A DNA stretch of 64,000 bases from Chara braunii (lineage: Eukaryota > Streptophyta > Charophyceae > Charales > Characeae). Positions 11,211 through 23,207 of this stretch are shown one piece after another. Made by a program: the position numbers and the translations under genes. Location: positions 459,836 through 523,835 of the forward strand of contig BFEA01000637.1 of the NCBI GenBank assembly GCA_003427395.1, given 5' to 3'. The notes under the pieces are model-generated. The model saw only the letters and a program-made list of their open reading frames with translations. It ran no database searches and was not told the origin of the DNA. Numbering within the stretch: position 1 is the first letter of the stretch; each line of letters opens with the position of its first letter.

Positions 11211-11215
11211 TTCCC
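11176..11215 (-). promoter_or_regulatory. candidate -1 frameshift signal GGGAAAC (element A)
   Basis: Gag reads CAG GGA AAC AGA CAA AGG GCG TAG, giving the heptamer G GGA AAC (complement of 11209-11215) in phase, four codons before the gag stop at 11194. Slipping back one base gives [11 protein letters not shown] and joins the long open protease-RT frame. A 5-bp hairpin (GGAGT/ACTCC, 11176-11192) lies 16 bases downstream, weaker and further away than in D. Confidence 0.65.
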
Positions 11216-12907
11216 TGAAGTCTATAACAGTCCTGCACAGCATGCCCAGGCTTTTGACAATGCAAGCATATGCGCAGTTTAGATCTTCTTTCCCATTCCT
11301 TTTGACTGATACAAAGGGCTTCCCAAGGCTTTCTCACGGATTTTTGCATTCTTGGGGAAGTGGACAACAGTTCCCTTACCCGAACCACGGTTAGGCCCCT
11401 TGTTTGAAGCAGTCTTTTTAAGCGCATTAAGTTTTTCGTCCTCATTTACGTCAGACTCAATGGCTGATATGGAACAACCCATGTCGGAGTCCGGCTCTAG
11501 ATCGTCATCTAGAGACAGATCATCCGCGTTGGATTGATCTTCAGCCTCCCGATGTTCATGCAGGGCAAGCTGGTTGCTGCTTCCAAACCGCTTGCGTTGT
11601 GGTTTTCCACCTGCAGCGGGCGCCTTCTTACGCCTGGCGAGGTCCTTGGCCTCTAGGTTGACTAGATCCGTCATGAGCTCTCGCCAAGTGGTATGGTCTT
11701 TGAGTCCTAGCAGGGAGAGGTATTCTTTAGGGGCCACTCCCATGACTACATCCATACAAGACACGTCGGTCATTCCCAGGTCTGGAGTGGTGAACAAACC
11801 AGTCAAGTGTTGTTCCAAAGCCTGCATGGAAGACCTTCATGTTTGGCCCTTGAGGGCCTCAAGCTTCAACCTAGCCTTGAGCACAGCATGCTTATCTTGG
11901 TACCGTGTGATGAGAAGGGCGCGTACAGGGGTTACCTTCAGCCACTCAGTCAGGTCAATTCTTTCATAACCTGCAGCTACAGCTTTGAGCTCAATGTGAT
12001 TCCGTACGGCGGGCTCAATATTAGTGCCCATGATCATGCTTCGGTCCTCCTGCGCTGTCCGCATGACCTCGAAGTATGAGTGCATGGAATTAATCCAAGA
12101 GGTGATATCCGCTTTCCCGTCGTACTTGGACGGCAAAGAGGCCGCCCGCTTGTCCACTATGGGACCGCTGTACTGTACGCCAATAAGGACTGTGGCGTTT
12201 TGGGCTGATGTCCCTGCATTTGGGACTATGACTAGTGCAGAACTGTCGGTGCTGCCACTTGAGGAGCTGGCACCGGTTCCTACGCTCGTCACAGTTCCAC
12301 TTGCTATTACCATGAGGACTGTGTTAGATTGAGAGATTGGGACTGCAACAGGTCGAGGGTTAGGAGGGCGGGGGGCAAACAGTTGGGACTGTTTAAGGCT
12401 GATTATCTCAGCCTGCAACTCTTGGTTCCGCTGCTCAAGTGTTGTTACACGGGACTCAAGGTCTTCTAAGTTCCGCAGTCGAACCAAGGCTGCTATGGCA
12501 GCAGCTAGCTTCTCCTGAAACCGGTCGTCGTTCGCTTCCGGGACCTGAAGGAGGGCCACCTGATCAGCAATGTTGGTGGCTCTGGCTGCTGCCTCTGCCT
12601 CCATTTCCCTCTGCACGGCATCATCATAAAGCTTTTGGAAGAACGGTTTCTCGTTCTCGTCTACTGCATCCAGCATGGCCTGCCATTGGGCAGATGTGAT
12701 GTCTGCCATGCCGGAGGAAGGGGTGTTAGTAGATCTCTCAAAAGGGGTCCGCTCTCTCCTCACGTTTGGACGAACACTCCTCTTGCCCCTCCTCACACTG
12801 TCAAACAAAACACCTTCTCTCTCCCTTTTTTCTCTTCCCGCTGTCTGCGCATGTGTTTCAATACCGGACATAGATAGTTCAGATGAAAGAAACAAGCAGA
12901 AGATCAT
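11194..12907 (-). pseudogene. gag (element A)
   Basis: Three overlapping open stretches. 12907-11837 (356 residues) begins with a low-complexity start, then MADITSAQWQAMLDAVDE, a coiled-coil region (LRNLEDLESRVTTLEQRNQEL) and the start of the capsid (DGKADITSWINSMHSYF). 11827-11279 continues the capsid and an acidic linker. 11445-11194 has an intact zinc knuckle CLHCQKPGHAVQDC (CX2CX4HX4C). Frame changes near 11830 and near 11290 break the ORF. The function is virus-like particle assembly and RNA packaging. Confidence 0.82.
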
Positions 12908-14179
12908 ACAGAGAGGAAGGTAGAACTCCTAGCCGGAGCGGCGATTCATTTGGACTTAGAGAACGGCACGCAGCAGAATAAAAGAATAAATAAATAAATA
13001 AAAATAAATAAAACGGAAGAGAGGACTGACTTATAGAACGGGCCCGATCAGATTAGCTGACAAGGGACATGTATCACAATAAATCAGCCGAAGAAAACTA
13101 ACTGCAACAATGAGATTTCGAGGGGTGCAGACGGTCGCCGAGTCAGACGCGGGGCAGTATGTGATAACATGCAGTAAGACCAGTCAAGATCCCCTTGAAA
13201 GGAATGCCCTTGCTAGCCGTATGTCCCCCAAGTTCAGCGCAACAAAGAGATGCACAGGCGACAACAAATTTGGGCCCGAAAGGTCCTGTCCCGTTGGGCC
13301 TGGTCCCACTGAGTCCCGAAGGTCCCAAGTAGGTCGTGGACCAGGACCAACGAGGTAGGAGTACCAAGTCAGTCCCAAACTGCCTCTACCGTACTGAAAA
13401 GGAAAAGACAACTTTCAGCAAGAACTTACCCCTACAGCCATTCAGAAATGAAAAGACATTGCACCGTAGAAAGATATGTCATTTAGAACAGATACATCAT
13501 CCATCCATCCATCAGGTGAGAAAGCAATCCACATGCTCACACACACAGCCAAGACCGCAGAGAAGAAGAAGAGAGCCCAACACACCCCCAACAGGTCCTG
13601 AAGCACCAAGCAACCTCCCACGGGCTAACCAGGTCACACGGCACTTACCTGTGAGGCCCGGCCTCCAAAGATGGATAACGACTCACCCCCCTCTCTCATA
13701 AGTCCTCCTGACCCCTAGCTACCACTACACGAAGTGTCCTAGCATGACTAAGAGGGCCTTCCTACACCCCTGTTGCAAAGTCGGATTCCCCGTCAATGTC
13801 TGAAGACCAAAGTAGCAACTTGCAGCAATTCGATGCACATATGGCAGCCTCCGATTAAGTCTCCCTCTTGAGGGGAAGCCCAAAAGTCACTCAATGTCTT
13901 CCTGAAGTGCAGATTCCAGGTGCGAGTACCTCTCACTCTCTACTCCCTCTCGCTTACTCCAATCAGCCTCCTTTGTGTCTCGCCACCCCATCCATTCACT
14001 CCGTCAACCTGGTCAGGTCAAACGTCGAGCCTACATGACCTAACCAGGTGGGGGTAGTATCCACATACCTCAGTGCCCCACTTAACCCTAACTTCCAACC
14101 CTAATCCGAGATTAGGTTAGCCCTAACCTAACTCGGAATTAGGTTTAGGGTGACTAACACCTCTCGCCAGCAAGTAAGT
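12908..14179 (-). other. 5' leader of element A, non-coding
   Basis: About 1.27 kb between the gag start and the primer-binding site. I see no coding signal. It holds an AT-rich run of TAAA repeats (12985-13010) and several repeated CCCTAA-like phrases near 14085-14150 (AACCCTAA, CCTAACT), which are short and irregular. Confidence 0.6.
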
Positions 14180-14194
14180 CCGCTCCGATACCAA
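14180..14194 (-). other. primer-binding site, initiator tRNA-Met type (element A)
   Basis: The minus strand reads TTGGTATCGGAGC directly after the end of the 5' LTR. Plant gypsy elements commonly have TGGTATCAGAGC, complementary to the 3' end of initiator tRNA-Met; here one base differs. It fixes the element orientation as minus. Confidence 0.8.
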
Positions 14195-14195
14195 T

Positions 14196-15388
14196 TGTTA
14201 CGATCCTGGTCATTTNCCAAGTGCAANTTCNCAATGAAAGACAATGCCACCCAATTGCGAAAGAAATGAAAGCACTTGCAAAGAGATANNGACCAGAGGA
14301 GAGAGAAAGAAGAAGAAGAAGAAGAAGAAGAAGAAGAAGAAGAAGAAGAAGATGTACACCAGCAAGACCAATGACAATTCCCCCTTCTCTCTCCACCTTC
14401 CTCCTCCTCCTTCACTNNNNNNNNNNNNNNNNNNNNNNNNNNNNNNNNNNNNNNNNNNNNNNNNNNNNNNNNNNNNNNNNNNNNNNNNNNNNNNNNNNNN
14501 NNNNNNNNNNNNNNNNNNNNNNNNNNNNNNNNNNNNNNNNNNNNNNNNNNNNNNNNNNNNNNNNNNNNNNNNNNNNNNNNNNNNNNNNNNNNNNNNNNNN
14601 NNNNNNNNNNNNNNNNNNNNNNNNNNNNNNNNNNNNNNNNNNNNNNNNNNNNNNNNNNNNNNNNNNNNNNNNNNNNNNNNNNNNNNNNNNNNNNNNNNNN
14701 NNNNNNNNNNNNNNNNNNNNNNNNNNNNNNNNNNNNNNNNNNNNNNNNNNNNNNNNNNNNNNNNNNNNNNNNNNNNNNNNNNNNNNCACTACCCCAACTG
14801 GGGCCTTCCAGATGCAGCGCCCAACAAGGTGATGAAGATGGTGTCTACCATAGCCAGGTAAGTGCCCCGCCACTCTCCTACTATGCCCCCTTCTTCCTCC
14901 TCCTCAAGCTGGACTGCTCGCCATAGCCAGGCGGAGCTCCAACTGCCCTTCACCTCCAAGCAGCGCTGTACCAGTCCAGCTCTGCACTCCAGCAGCATGT
15001 CGCCAATCCTTGCATACCACAAATGAGGAGGAGCTACTAGCTCCTCCGAAAGATATAGCGGCCTACTGGCCTCCTGGGCGGTGACTTCCTAGGCCGAGCG
15101 GCCTCCCAGCAACAGGTACCTCCTCCCTTTTGGAGGGAAACATCATTGCAGGCTCTGCTAACCTCCGGACAGGCCCTAGACCCGGGCTACTTGGACTGGT
15201 ACCGGCCTACCTCTAACCTACCGCTACTGGGCCTCTAAAAATGCCAACTTTTTGTCTTCTTCTGCTCGTCCTCCAGTACCCGACACTTCTACCACTACTT
15301 CGGTGGTACCGGCCTACCTGCTACTTGAGTGTTTTTCCCCTCTGCTCTGAGTGCCGCGGGCCTACCCCCGCTACTCGAGTGTTTTCCC
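14196..15388 (-). repeat. 5' LTR of element A, incomplete, with assembly gap
   Basis: Matches 5947-7117, starting TGTTACGATCCTGG. It contains scattered single Ns, a longer GAA run (about 14309-14351) and a 370-base N gap (14417-14786), covering roughly the part following the adapter in the left LTR. After GTGTTTTCCC at 15388 it changes abruptly to the H1 sequence, so about 255 bases of LTR are missing. Confidence 0.85.
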
Positions 15389-16985
15389 TCACTTCCTCAC
15401 GGTAAGAAGCAATGACGAGGGTACATAAGGAAGACAGCAACATACCTCAAATGCTGCCTCCAACCACAAATTTCTCACCCGCAACCTAACGTGCATTTAT
15501 GATGATCGGTCCTTGCCTCGGCACAACAAAGAGCGAAATGCAGTTCAATCGCGGCTTACATGCCACATCAGCGAGTTCTCATCATCTAGCATATACCCCA
15601 ATAACACCTCATAGCCTTTCTGGTTCGCCCACACGACCCTGGGCCCCCTTACGTTCAATGCCCAAGCATTATCACTGCCCCACACCACATGTGAAGCACC
15701 GAATAGCTATTGTGAAGAACCAGCAAGCGCAGTTTAAACCAGCTCCGATACCAAATTGCAAGGAAAATGAGCAATAGCGAGATGACAGAATCCAGATAAC
15801 ACGATCACATTGAAAGCCAAAAAGTCTCACAGTGCCCGGAAAACAGCATTGCACCAATGTTACACCAATGGAGAATCGAAACACTGAAACCAAATGTCAA
15901 TGAGAGCTTACTCTCGTCATCACCAACAAAGAGTCCAGACCCTTCCCCCTACTTGGCGCTCGGCGCCCATACTACTCTCCACACAACTACTATCTGCCTA
16001 TGAATTGACAATGCAACCATTGACGTCAACAGCCACAAAAGTACATGAAGATGTCGCCCAATACAGGCCATCGCCAATACCAGGTATGAGCCCTCACATC
16101 ATCATCCTCATCTCTCTCTCTCTCTCTCTCTCCCTCATCTTTCTCCTTTGTCTTCCCTCTATACACCCAAAGACCACCACTGCGCCTTGCTGTTTATCCA
16201 AGCCCAACCAGCTATGGAAGTTGGGCTATGGCGCTGCCCACAGCAGCGCCCTTCTTCTTGCACGACCGCACATGCGCAATACCTTGCTCCAACGCTAGCA
16301 GCAACACGCGAGCAATCATTCCAGCAGCGCTGCCGTAAACTAGCAAGTGCCCCAATGAGCTGCCAGGCAGCGAACTTTTTCCTATATGAAAATAGTCTGG
16401 CCTGGCCTGCGGCCTGGCTGGGTTGGGCCAGCGCCCAGAAGCTTCTGATAGGCCCCAGGTAGTTGGGCCTCTGCTGCTGCTGTCGGGCCTCGTTCAGTTA
16501 CGCCTCCCAACTGCTTGTGTATGTTGCTGCGGATGTGGTCGAAGGTCTACATTTCGGAAAAGGCCTAGAAGGCTGTGGAAAGTATTTGCTGCTAGGGTCC
16601 TAGGCTCCCTCAACCAACTGACGCGAGACAACTACCTGAGCCCCAAATACGAAATTGACAGTATTCGGCCTCTTGTGATTTGTTAGGCCCGCCTTCACTT
16701 ACGGCGGGTGCACTTGCATAAGGGGCTCCTTAGGCCTGCCGAGGAGCCATATCCTCACACTCGTGTAGACTTAGGAAAAAAGGAGAATAAACCAGAAATT
16801 CAGCCCTTCCAGCAACATCATATCTCATTCAATATTACTGAGGGGGGATACGGTGACACACAAGTTCAAGCAATGCACAATCACTTTTGCGTCAAGCATC
16901 TCCTCCTTGACACCGCTTGCTTGCTTAGGACTCAGCCTTTCGCCAATGGCTCACCAGAAGACCCTCTTTCCTTTTGTCACTAGGG
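15389..16985 (-). mobile_element. H1: leader, primer-binding site and LTR-like piece of another LTR element
   Basis: Begins TCACTTCCTCACGGTAAG, a phrase that also starts the similar H2 segment at 61950. 15389-15738 corresponds to an untranslated leader. A primer-binding site follows at 15739-15755 (minus strand TTGGTATCGGAGCTGG), and LTR-like sequence starts at 15757 (TGCAAGG). Both copies share CAGGTA(T/C)G, a GCGCCC-rich part and GGCCCGCCTTCACTTA(C/G)GGCGGG near the end (16687 and 63331). A CT run lies at 16108-16133. The right boundary is uncertain. No coding part of this copy remains. Confidence 0.6.
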
Positions 16986-19290
16986 ATTCGTTGCCACTGA
17001 TATCTTAGGTTCTTAGTTTGACAGCTTGGACAACCCTCCCCCTTCATCCGACATGGAGTTTCCTCTACCACAGCAAGTTGGACTCTTAACGATGGACAGG
17101 GGCATTACCCACCTGTCCATTGTCAGATGCCCAACTGGCTGTAACTCGGGCCACGCCACGTCCTTACAAGGGAGTGGACCATACAAACTCCGCCTACTAA
17201 GCTCCTTCACCCAGTGTCGGAGACCCCCTTAGTCAACAACCCTTAAGATGACTACCCCCCTTCTTCTATTGCTAAGGTCCTCATCCTTCCCAAATTTAGA
17301 CAAACACGGGTACGTCGGGGGCTCGTGTGCCAACCGGGTACAAGACTCCTTGGGGAGGCACGTCCCTGGCTATAGAAGATAGCCAGAGCGCCCTATCCTC
17401 TATCGTACTTGTGGTGCCATGGGATCCCGCAAGTACCCAGGGTTCCAGGTAGCCAACAACAGGGACCAGAAGGGTGCTCGCATCAAAACACATATAACAC
17501 CCATAAAAAGTGGTCTGACGCGTCCTATCCCACTCCTCTCAGTTTTCCCTTAAGATGGTGAGTGTCATTCCCCTTACTTTCCATACATAGTGGTTGGTTC
17601 CTTCTCGTGAGCATCTTCACAGGTGAGCTAGTTTTCTTAGGAGTCTAGCAACTCCCTTTATTCTCTTTTTCTTTCTTCGTTTGGCATTTCATAGGGCAGG
17701 ATTGTTCCTTTTAGATGACCGTCGAAAGACACCCATTCGGTTGGATTACTCCACCACGGGATTTTTATCGGGCCCCAACCGGAACCGGAACACCAACCGC
17801 CTGAAGCCCTCCTTTCAAATGAAGAGGAAGATTCGGGCTGCGACTTGCCACATTCCTCTTCTAGGTGGCAAACACCAGCGCTGGAAGGAGGGGGGCTAGA
17901 GCCACTACCCAAAAAGGAGCGAGTTGATCAAGCGTGCAGTCATGCATGTTATACCTATAGATCTGGCCATGCCATGCACCCATCCACCCTCAAATTCGCC
18001 CCCCACCGGAATGCTGAAGGTCAATTTAACCCCCTACCCGATATCTCCACCATTTTTTTAGGGCCCCACCCTGTTAGACTTTCGGGCTTGAGTCGACCCC
18101 TCCGCAGGTCCCAATTGGCTCGGCTCGGCCCACGCTCATGCTCAGGGTGCGGAGCCATTCGTCACAGGGTCACCCCACCTAATGCTTTGAGATAGATGGG
18201 AGTGGGTCAACGAGCGAGAAAACTTTGACTTTGGGGATGTAGCTCAACTCTCACTCTAAGAGGGTAAAATTGTTGATCCTTCACATGCGTCCATTCTTTG
18301 ATGTTTCATTGTGTTCTCAGGCAGTTACTCCTTCCAATACTCAAGCAGTCTAAGGGTTCCTTTGAGAACTTTTCTTATTATATGAGTAGGCCAAGCATCC
18401 TCCTTGGGTCACACATCCATTCACTAATTACGGGGTCTAACGGCTTCATCGAGGTAGAGGGACGCCCCTTATCCTCTGGCTGATTTATGTGCAGGCTACC
18501 TCTATCTCATGCATCATACGTTATGTCTTGTTGCTTCCTTATACACCCCTTAGTCTTTTCGGGGCCCCGCTCGCACTTTCATGTGACTTGGTCCCCTTCT
18601 CGACCACTTATTGCTTTCGTAGACTTACAATTATGCAGACCACATTTCCTTTCACAAGCTGGACAAATATGCCCAAACTCATTCATGGGAGAGGGTTACA
18701 TTCACAACCTATTCAACTTCAGTCCCTTTTCGCTGTCGGGGATCTTTGGGCGCAATCCAGTTCAAGGCGTCCTAGGGTTACTTGTCGGCACACTCAATGC
18801 GATATAGACAAGCACAACCCCCGTTCCAGTCAACACATAGTCTCTCCCGCATGGTTATTTTCTTTGGCCCTTAGATCCTTCCTTTTCCGTTTCTTTCCAT
18901 TGCCCAAACCATCCTCTTCCTTTTCGCATGCAGTCGGGGTGTTGGTCAACTCCATTGACCTTTCTTTCTTTCAACAGACTCTTTTTCCAAGCCTCATAAC
19001 TTTTTCAATCCTCAAGTCCTTATGAATCCTTAAGCCCTTTGTGGTCACAAGTCCTTTTCAATCCTCAAAACACTCTTCCTTCTTAGTGGCGCAAAAGACC
19101 GACAACCGTCCCCTTGCCCTCTCTTTCCACCAAGTGAGGCCAAAGTTCTTTCACCGTTCGTCCCCTGACAATGTGACGAGTGAGTGAGGAAGGGTTAACC
19201 GCATGCCAAGAGAGAAAAGGAGATGGAAGGTTAAGTTTAGACTTAAGAGTATGAGAGGGGTTGATGAGAGGAAGTTGGTGAATAAAAGAG
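16986..19290. other. no recognised gene
   Basis: About 2.3 kb in which I recognise no protein domain, LTR end or RNA gene. Open frames are short and lack family signatures. A hairpin-prone palindrome lies at about 17069-17133: GATGGACAGG and CACCTGTCCAT within GTTGG...CCAAC arms. A tRNA-Ala-like 5' fragment (GGGGATGTAGCTCA) is at 18233, without the rest of a tRNA. Confidence 0.5.
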
Positions 19291-19297
19291 GGGGGGG

Positions 19298-19299
<2 letters not shown>

Positions 19300-19382
<83 letters not shown>

Positions 19383-19383
19383 N

Positions 19384-19450
<67 letters not shown>
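19300..19450. repeat. GA/CT microsatellite
   Basis: About 150 bases of uninterrupted GA dinucleotides, with one N at 19383. Its true length is doubtful in a short-read assembly. Open frames through it (Arg-Glu or Leu-Ser repeats) are artefacts. Confidence 0.97.
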
Positions 19451-19453
<3 letters not shown>

Positions 19454-19489
19454 CCGTCCACAACATCCTCGCTGTGCTCCTGTCGGCGG

Positions 19490-20425
19490 TTGGCTGCAGT
19501 GGATGGGTGACGAAGGTGGAGGAGGGAGAAAATGTGAGGCGCTTGGCTATGGTGGATGGATGATGGAGGTGGAGATGTGAGGTGGTTGGCTATGGTGGAT
19601 GGGTGAAGGAGATGGAGGAGGACGAAGGTGTGAGATGGTTGGCTCTGGGGGATGAGTGATGGAGTGGAGGAGGAAGGTGTGATGTGGCTAACTTTGGTGG
19701 ATGGGTGGAAAAGGTAGGAGGAGGAAGAAGGTGTGAGGTGGTTGGCTATGGTGGATAGGTGAAGGAAATGGAGGAGGAAGAAGGTGTGAGGTGGTTGGCT
19801 ATGGTGGATGAGTGATGGAGGTGGAGGAGGGAGAAGGTGTGAGGTGGTTGACTACGGGGGATGAGTGCTAGAGGTGGCTATGGTGGATGAGTGATGGAGG
19901 TGGCTATGGTGGATGAGTGATGGAGGTGGAGGATGAAGGTGTGAGGTGGTTGGCTATGGTGGAAGGGTGAAGAAGGTAGGAGGAGGAAGAAGGTGTGAGG
20001 TGGTTGGCTATGGTAGATGGGTGAAGAAGGTAGGAGGAGGAAGAAGGTGTGAGGTGGTTGGCTATGGTGGACGGGTAAAGGAGATGGAGGAGGAAGGAGG
20101 TGTGAGGTGGTTCGCTATGATGGATGGGTGATGGAGGTGGAGGAGGAAAAAGGTGTGTGGCGGTTGGCTATGGTGGATGGGAGAAGAAGGTAGGCGGAGG
20201 AAGAAGGTGTGATGTGGCTGGCTATGGTGGATGGGTGAAAGAGATGGAGGAGGAAGAATGTGTGAGACGATTGGATATGGTGGATGAGTGATGGGGGTGG
20301 AGGATGAAGAAGGTGTGAGGTGGTTGGTTATGGTGGATGGGTGAAGGAGGTGGAGGAGGAAGAAGGTGGGAGGTGGTTGGTTATGGTGGATGGGTGATTG
20401 AGAAAGTAGGTGTGAGGTGTTTGGC
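19490..20425. repeat. 54-bp minisatellite, G-rich on the plus strand
   Basis: About 17 imperfect tandem units with the core GAAGGTGTGAGGTGGTTGGC followed by TATGGTGGATGGGTGA. The best units (around 19970-20080) are 54 bases; others gain or lose short pieces. Because 54 is a multiple of three, a frame stays open through some units (EVVGYGG, VKKVGGG repeated), but it is short and has no start context or domain, so I treat it as non-coding. Confidence 0.92.
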
Positions 20426-21660
20426 TATGGTGCTTTCCTAAGTGTTCAGTCTCGTCCTTTTCGTGTCGCCCGAACGTTCGAAACCTCTGAAAACTCAGAC
20501 CCGCTAAATGCAGACTTGCACCAGAGGCTCTAACTTTGCAGAAAAAACTCAAATTACCGAAAAACTTAGATTTCTCATATTTCTGTTTTTGCTGGTTTTC
20601 TATGGGAGAGGGAGCCGAAAAACTCTGATTTGCGTTTGTTGACCCAAACGACGTCAGGTAGGCTTGTAATTTCACAGACCGTCTATATATACCCTACAGA
20701 TGACCCTCCTAAAATTGGGGCTCATTCCGTCGCTGCCTGCCCCTACCTGCCTTTTTTGGGCGTCGCTCGAGTCTCTAAGCGAACAATTCGACAAAGTCCA
20801 TTTTCCGTTTTTGTGGGAAAGTGGACTCAGATGGCCTGGGGATTTTGAAGGCCATCTACCTAAGCTTAGGATATGGCGCCTGTCAAGTCTCAACCCCCTT
20901 ATTCCTCTATTTGACGAGGCTGATATTTTGCACCCCCGTTTTGCGCTGGGTAGTTCGTCGTTTTCAGACTGATTCTTTGGTCGGGGACTCAAACAGTGGT
21001 TCTCGGCAGCAACACCATCCAAGTGCTTGGGCAGGCAACAACAGCAGATGTAGCAACAACCACAATCTTTTACCTACCCCTCTTTTATGGTTGCATTGCC
21101 AACTTTTTGACTAGGAGAAGCATAACTTTGATTAATCCAGAGTCAGGAGATCGCGATTTAAGTAGAGCACGGGGGGGTAAGGCGGTGTTCAAACAGAGCA
21201 TAGGGAGGCGAACTATGACAAGTACATAGCCTTACCATACACATATTACAAGTGGACGCACCCAAGGGTGAGACGGAACATCACCAAGTTAAGGATTGAT
21301 CAACTTATGGCGGGAAGGGAGACACAAAGCATGCACAAAGTTAGTATAAACAAAACCCAAAGTGACAAATTCACATCGTAGTTGAGGAATAGACAAAACA
21401 ACAGAGATCAAGCATACTGCACTAGAAAGAGACAATAATCCAAGTTGCAATTTACTTCCAAGTGAAAGATTGATCAAAACCTGCAGAAAAGAGAAAGAAA
21501 ATACATGCATAAGACTAGTATGATCAAAATCTAAACAAACAATTTACACGGAAGTGAAGAAATTGATAATAAAAGTGAGATGGAAGTCCACAACACTAGA
21601 TGAAGCAATGAGCCGACGGGGAAATTTTGTTCTTTGGATTTGTCAGTGAGTGCACGGTCA
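20426..21660. other. no recognised gene; possible leader of element G
   Basis: About 1.2 kb without a clear domain. Its position just before the plus-strand element G suggests a leader or gag remnant, but I find no zinc knuckle, capsid motif or primer-binding site, so this is only a guess. Confidence 0.35.
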
Positions 21661-21689
21661 AAGCAGGGGTTAGAGAGTGTATCTAGTCA

Positions 21690-22460
21690 TTTCAACAGAT
21701 GACCGCTATGGATGAAATGGACCATGATATAATCATAGGGAGACCTCGATGCGCACGTGTGGAAATGATAGGGATGCACCTGCATGATGGGGCGTACATG
21801 GTAGACATAGAGGACTAAGTAACAGGACGTGGTGAGTTGCTCCTCATGGAATAGCGGATGATCCTCCAAAAGAGAAATTAGCGGCATGGTCGTGTCCTTC
21901 GAGGAAAGCACCCGGAAAGGGGTTTTCGCACGGATGGAAGAGATGACAGAAAAGGTAAAAATCATGGTAAGAGGACGACGCCTTGGGTGTTATGGTAGTA
22001 AAAAGAGAATCGGAAGTCGAGCTAGGAACCAGTTTACCTTGACCGAAGGAAGTGCGGGTTGAGGAGTCGGAGGTGGCCCTCGAAATCCCCGACTTGTTGC
22101 AACTTATTAACGCCATGAAATATCACAAGGTAGAGGTGGACCCGGTCGCACTCGCAAAGTTTGAAGGAGAATTTCGGAAGGGCTACTGTCTAAATGAGAA
22201 ACTAGTCAGCATCCAGCCACAAATTATTGAGACGCCGAGGGCGGTCCCAACCATTCATTTCTTAGAAGAAAGATCCCGAAAGGAAGTGTTCGCAAGTATA
22301 AGCCAGTGGGAAAGAAGAATAAGTCAGTCTCGATCTTGGTAGAAACGACTAAGGAAGAGGCTATGGATAGAGACAAAGAGGTCCTTTGGGTAATCCAAGA
22401 AAGGCGGGCGATTGAAGGGCACCGAATACTGGACGAAGTAGCAGATACCATGAAGGTAAG
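21690..22460 (+). pseudogene. protease end and pre-RT spacer (element G)
   Basis: MDEMDHDIIIGRPRCARVEMIGMHL (21707-21790, shown in part) resembles the second half of a retropepsin, with the usual D-x-I-(I/L)-G turn. 22052-22342 continues with a charged segment containing LLQLINAMKYHKVEVDP and ends in a frame change. The DSG-containing first half is not visible. Confidence 0.5.
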
Positions 22461-22579
22461 AGTGGTAGGTTCCTGACGAAGCTGGAAATGAGTTTCATTT
22501 AGTTGTCGCCTTCAATAATCATCAGAAGGGGCGGCCAGACGCAAAGCTGATTACCCCCGTCAGGATTCTCATGGTGAAG

Positions 22580-23140
22580 CACGAGTGTTGAAATGACAAA
22601 GGACCTGACTACGATTTCGGAATAGCAGGTGAGATAACAGATCTGCTCAGAGCAAAAGAGGACTCCTTTGTCGCAGAAGTCACCACCTCTTCGTACACAA
22701 ACAAGTGGTTTGTATTTCAGAAGCCCAGCAAAACACTTGGATGGATCTGTTGAAACTGAACACTATGACCATCCCAGACATGGGGTCACTACCCCACGCG
22801 GACTTGTTTGCGGAATCTCACGCAGAATAGAGCATATATTCTTTGATAGGCATTTACTCCGGGTACGATTAGCTTCCGTTGGACGCACAGGATAGGCCTT
22901 ATACGGCCATGCACATCCCCGCATATGAATTACAGATGCGAGTGACCCCTATGGGTTTCACCAACACCGTGGCCGAGGCGCAAAGGAGGATGCTTGTGGT
23001 TGCTGGGGATATGTTCCCAGCAAAATGCAAGCCCTATATCGATGACAACCCGCTAAAGGTGCCCAGGAGAAGGACGAAACGGAGGTTTAGCCTGGGATCC
23101 GAAAGTTTATGTGAGACCATTTGCATGATATTATAGAGCT
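22580..23140 (+). pseudogene. reverse transcriptase (element G)
   Basis: Spread over two or three frames: DLLRAKEDSF, SSYTNKWFVFQKPSKTLGW, TIPDMGSLPHADLFAES, IYSLIGIYSGYD (motif A region), LDAQDRPYTAMH, MRVTPMGFTNTVAEAQRRM and KPYIDDNPLK (motif C). In motif A the expected aspartate (I-D-x-Y-S-G-Y) is glycine, GGC at about 22845. Two stops and at least one frame change follow. Non-functional. Confidence 0.82.
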
Positions 23141-23207
23141 CCTTCGCAGGTTTTTGGTATACAACATTACGGCCTGTGGTCCCAAAAGTATTCTTGCAGT
23201 TCCATAA

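Larger units (their letters stand above)
5947..15388 (-). mobile_element. Ty3/gypsy element A with two LTRs
   Basis: A minus-strand element. The right LTR (14196-15388, incomplete) is the 5' LTR and the left LTR (5947-7372) is the 3' LTR. Next to the right LTR is a primer-binding site; next to the left LTR is a purine-rich tract (minus strand GAGAGGGGCTAG, 7373-7384). Between them lie gag, protease, RT, RNase H, integrase and a C-terminal chromodomain-like tail in the gypsy order. Frameshifts, stops and a deletion in integrase make it defective. It is inserted in LINE1 on the left; the right junction is lost because the 5' LTR stops at 15388 against H1. Confidence 0.9.

Noticed and set aside
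14221-14873. Open frames running through the N gap, and likewise at 40169-41157
   Set aside because: The frames are open only because N codons cannot be stops.
17013-17232. Facing open frames with a shared HLTMDR/LLTMDR-like peptide
   Set aside because: Explained by a DNA palindrome read from both strands.
18233-18300. Possible tRNA-Ala gene starting GGGGATGTAGCTCA
   Set aside because: Only the 5' acceptor and D-arm start fit; there is no anticodon arm, T arm or matching 3' acceptor.
19203-19580. Long Arg-Glu and Leu-Ser repeat proteins
   Set aside because: Products of the GA microsatellite read in different frames.
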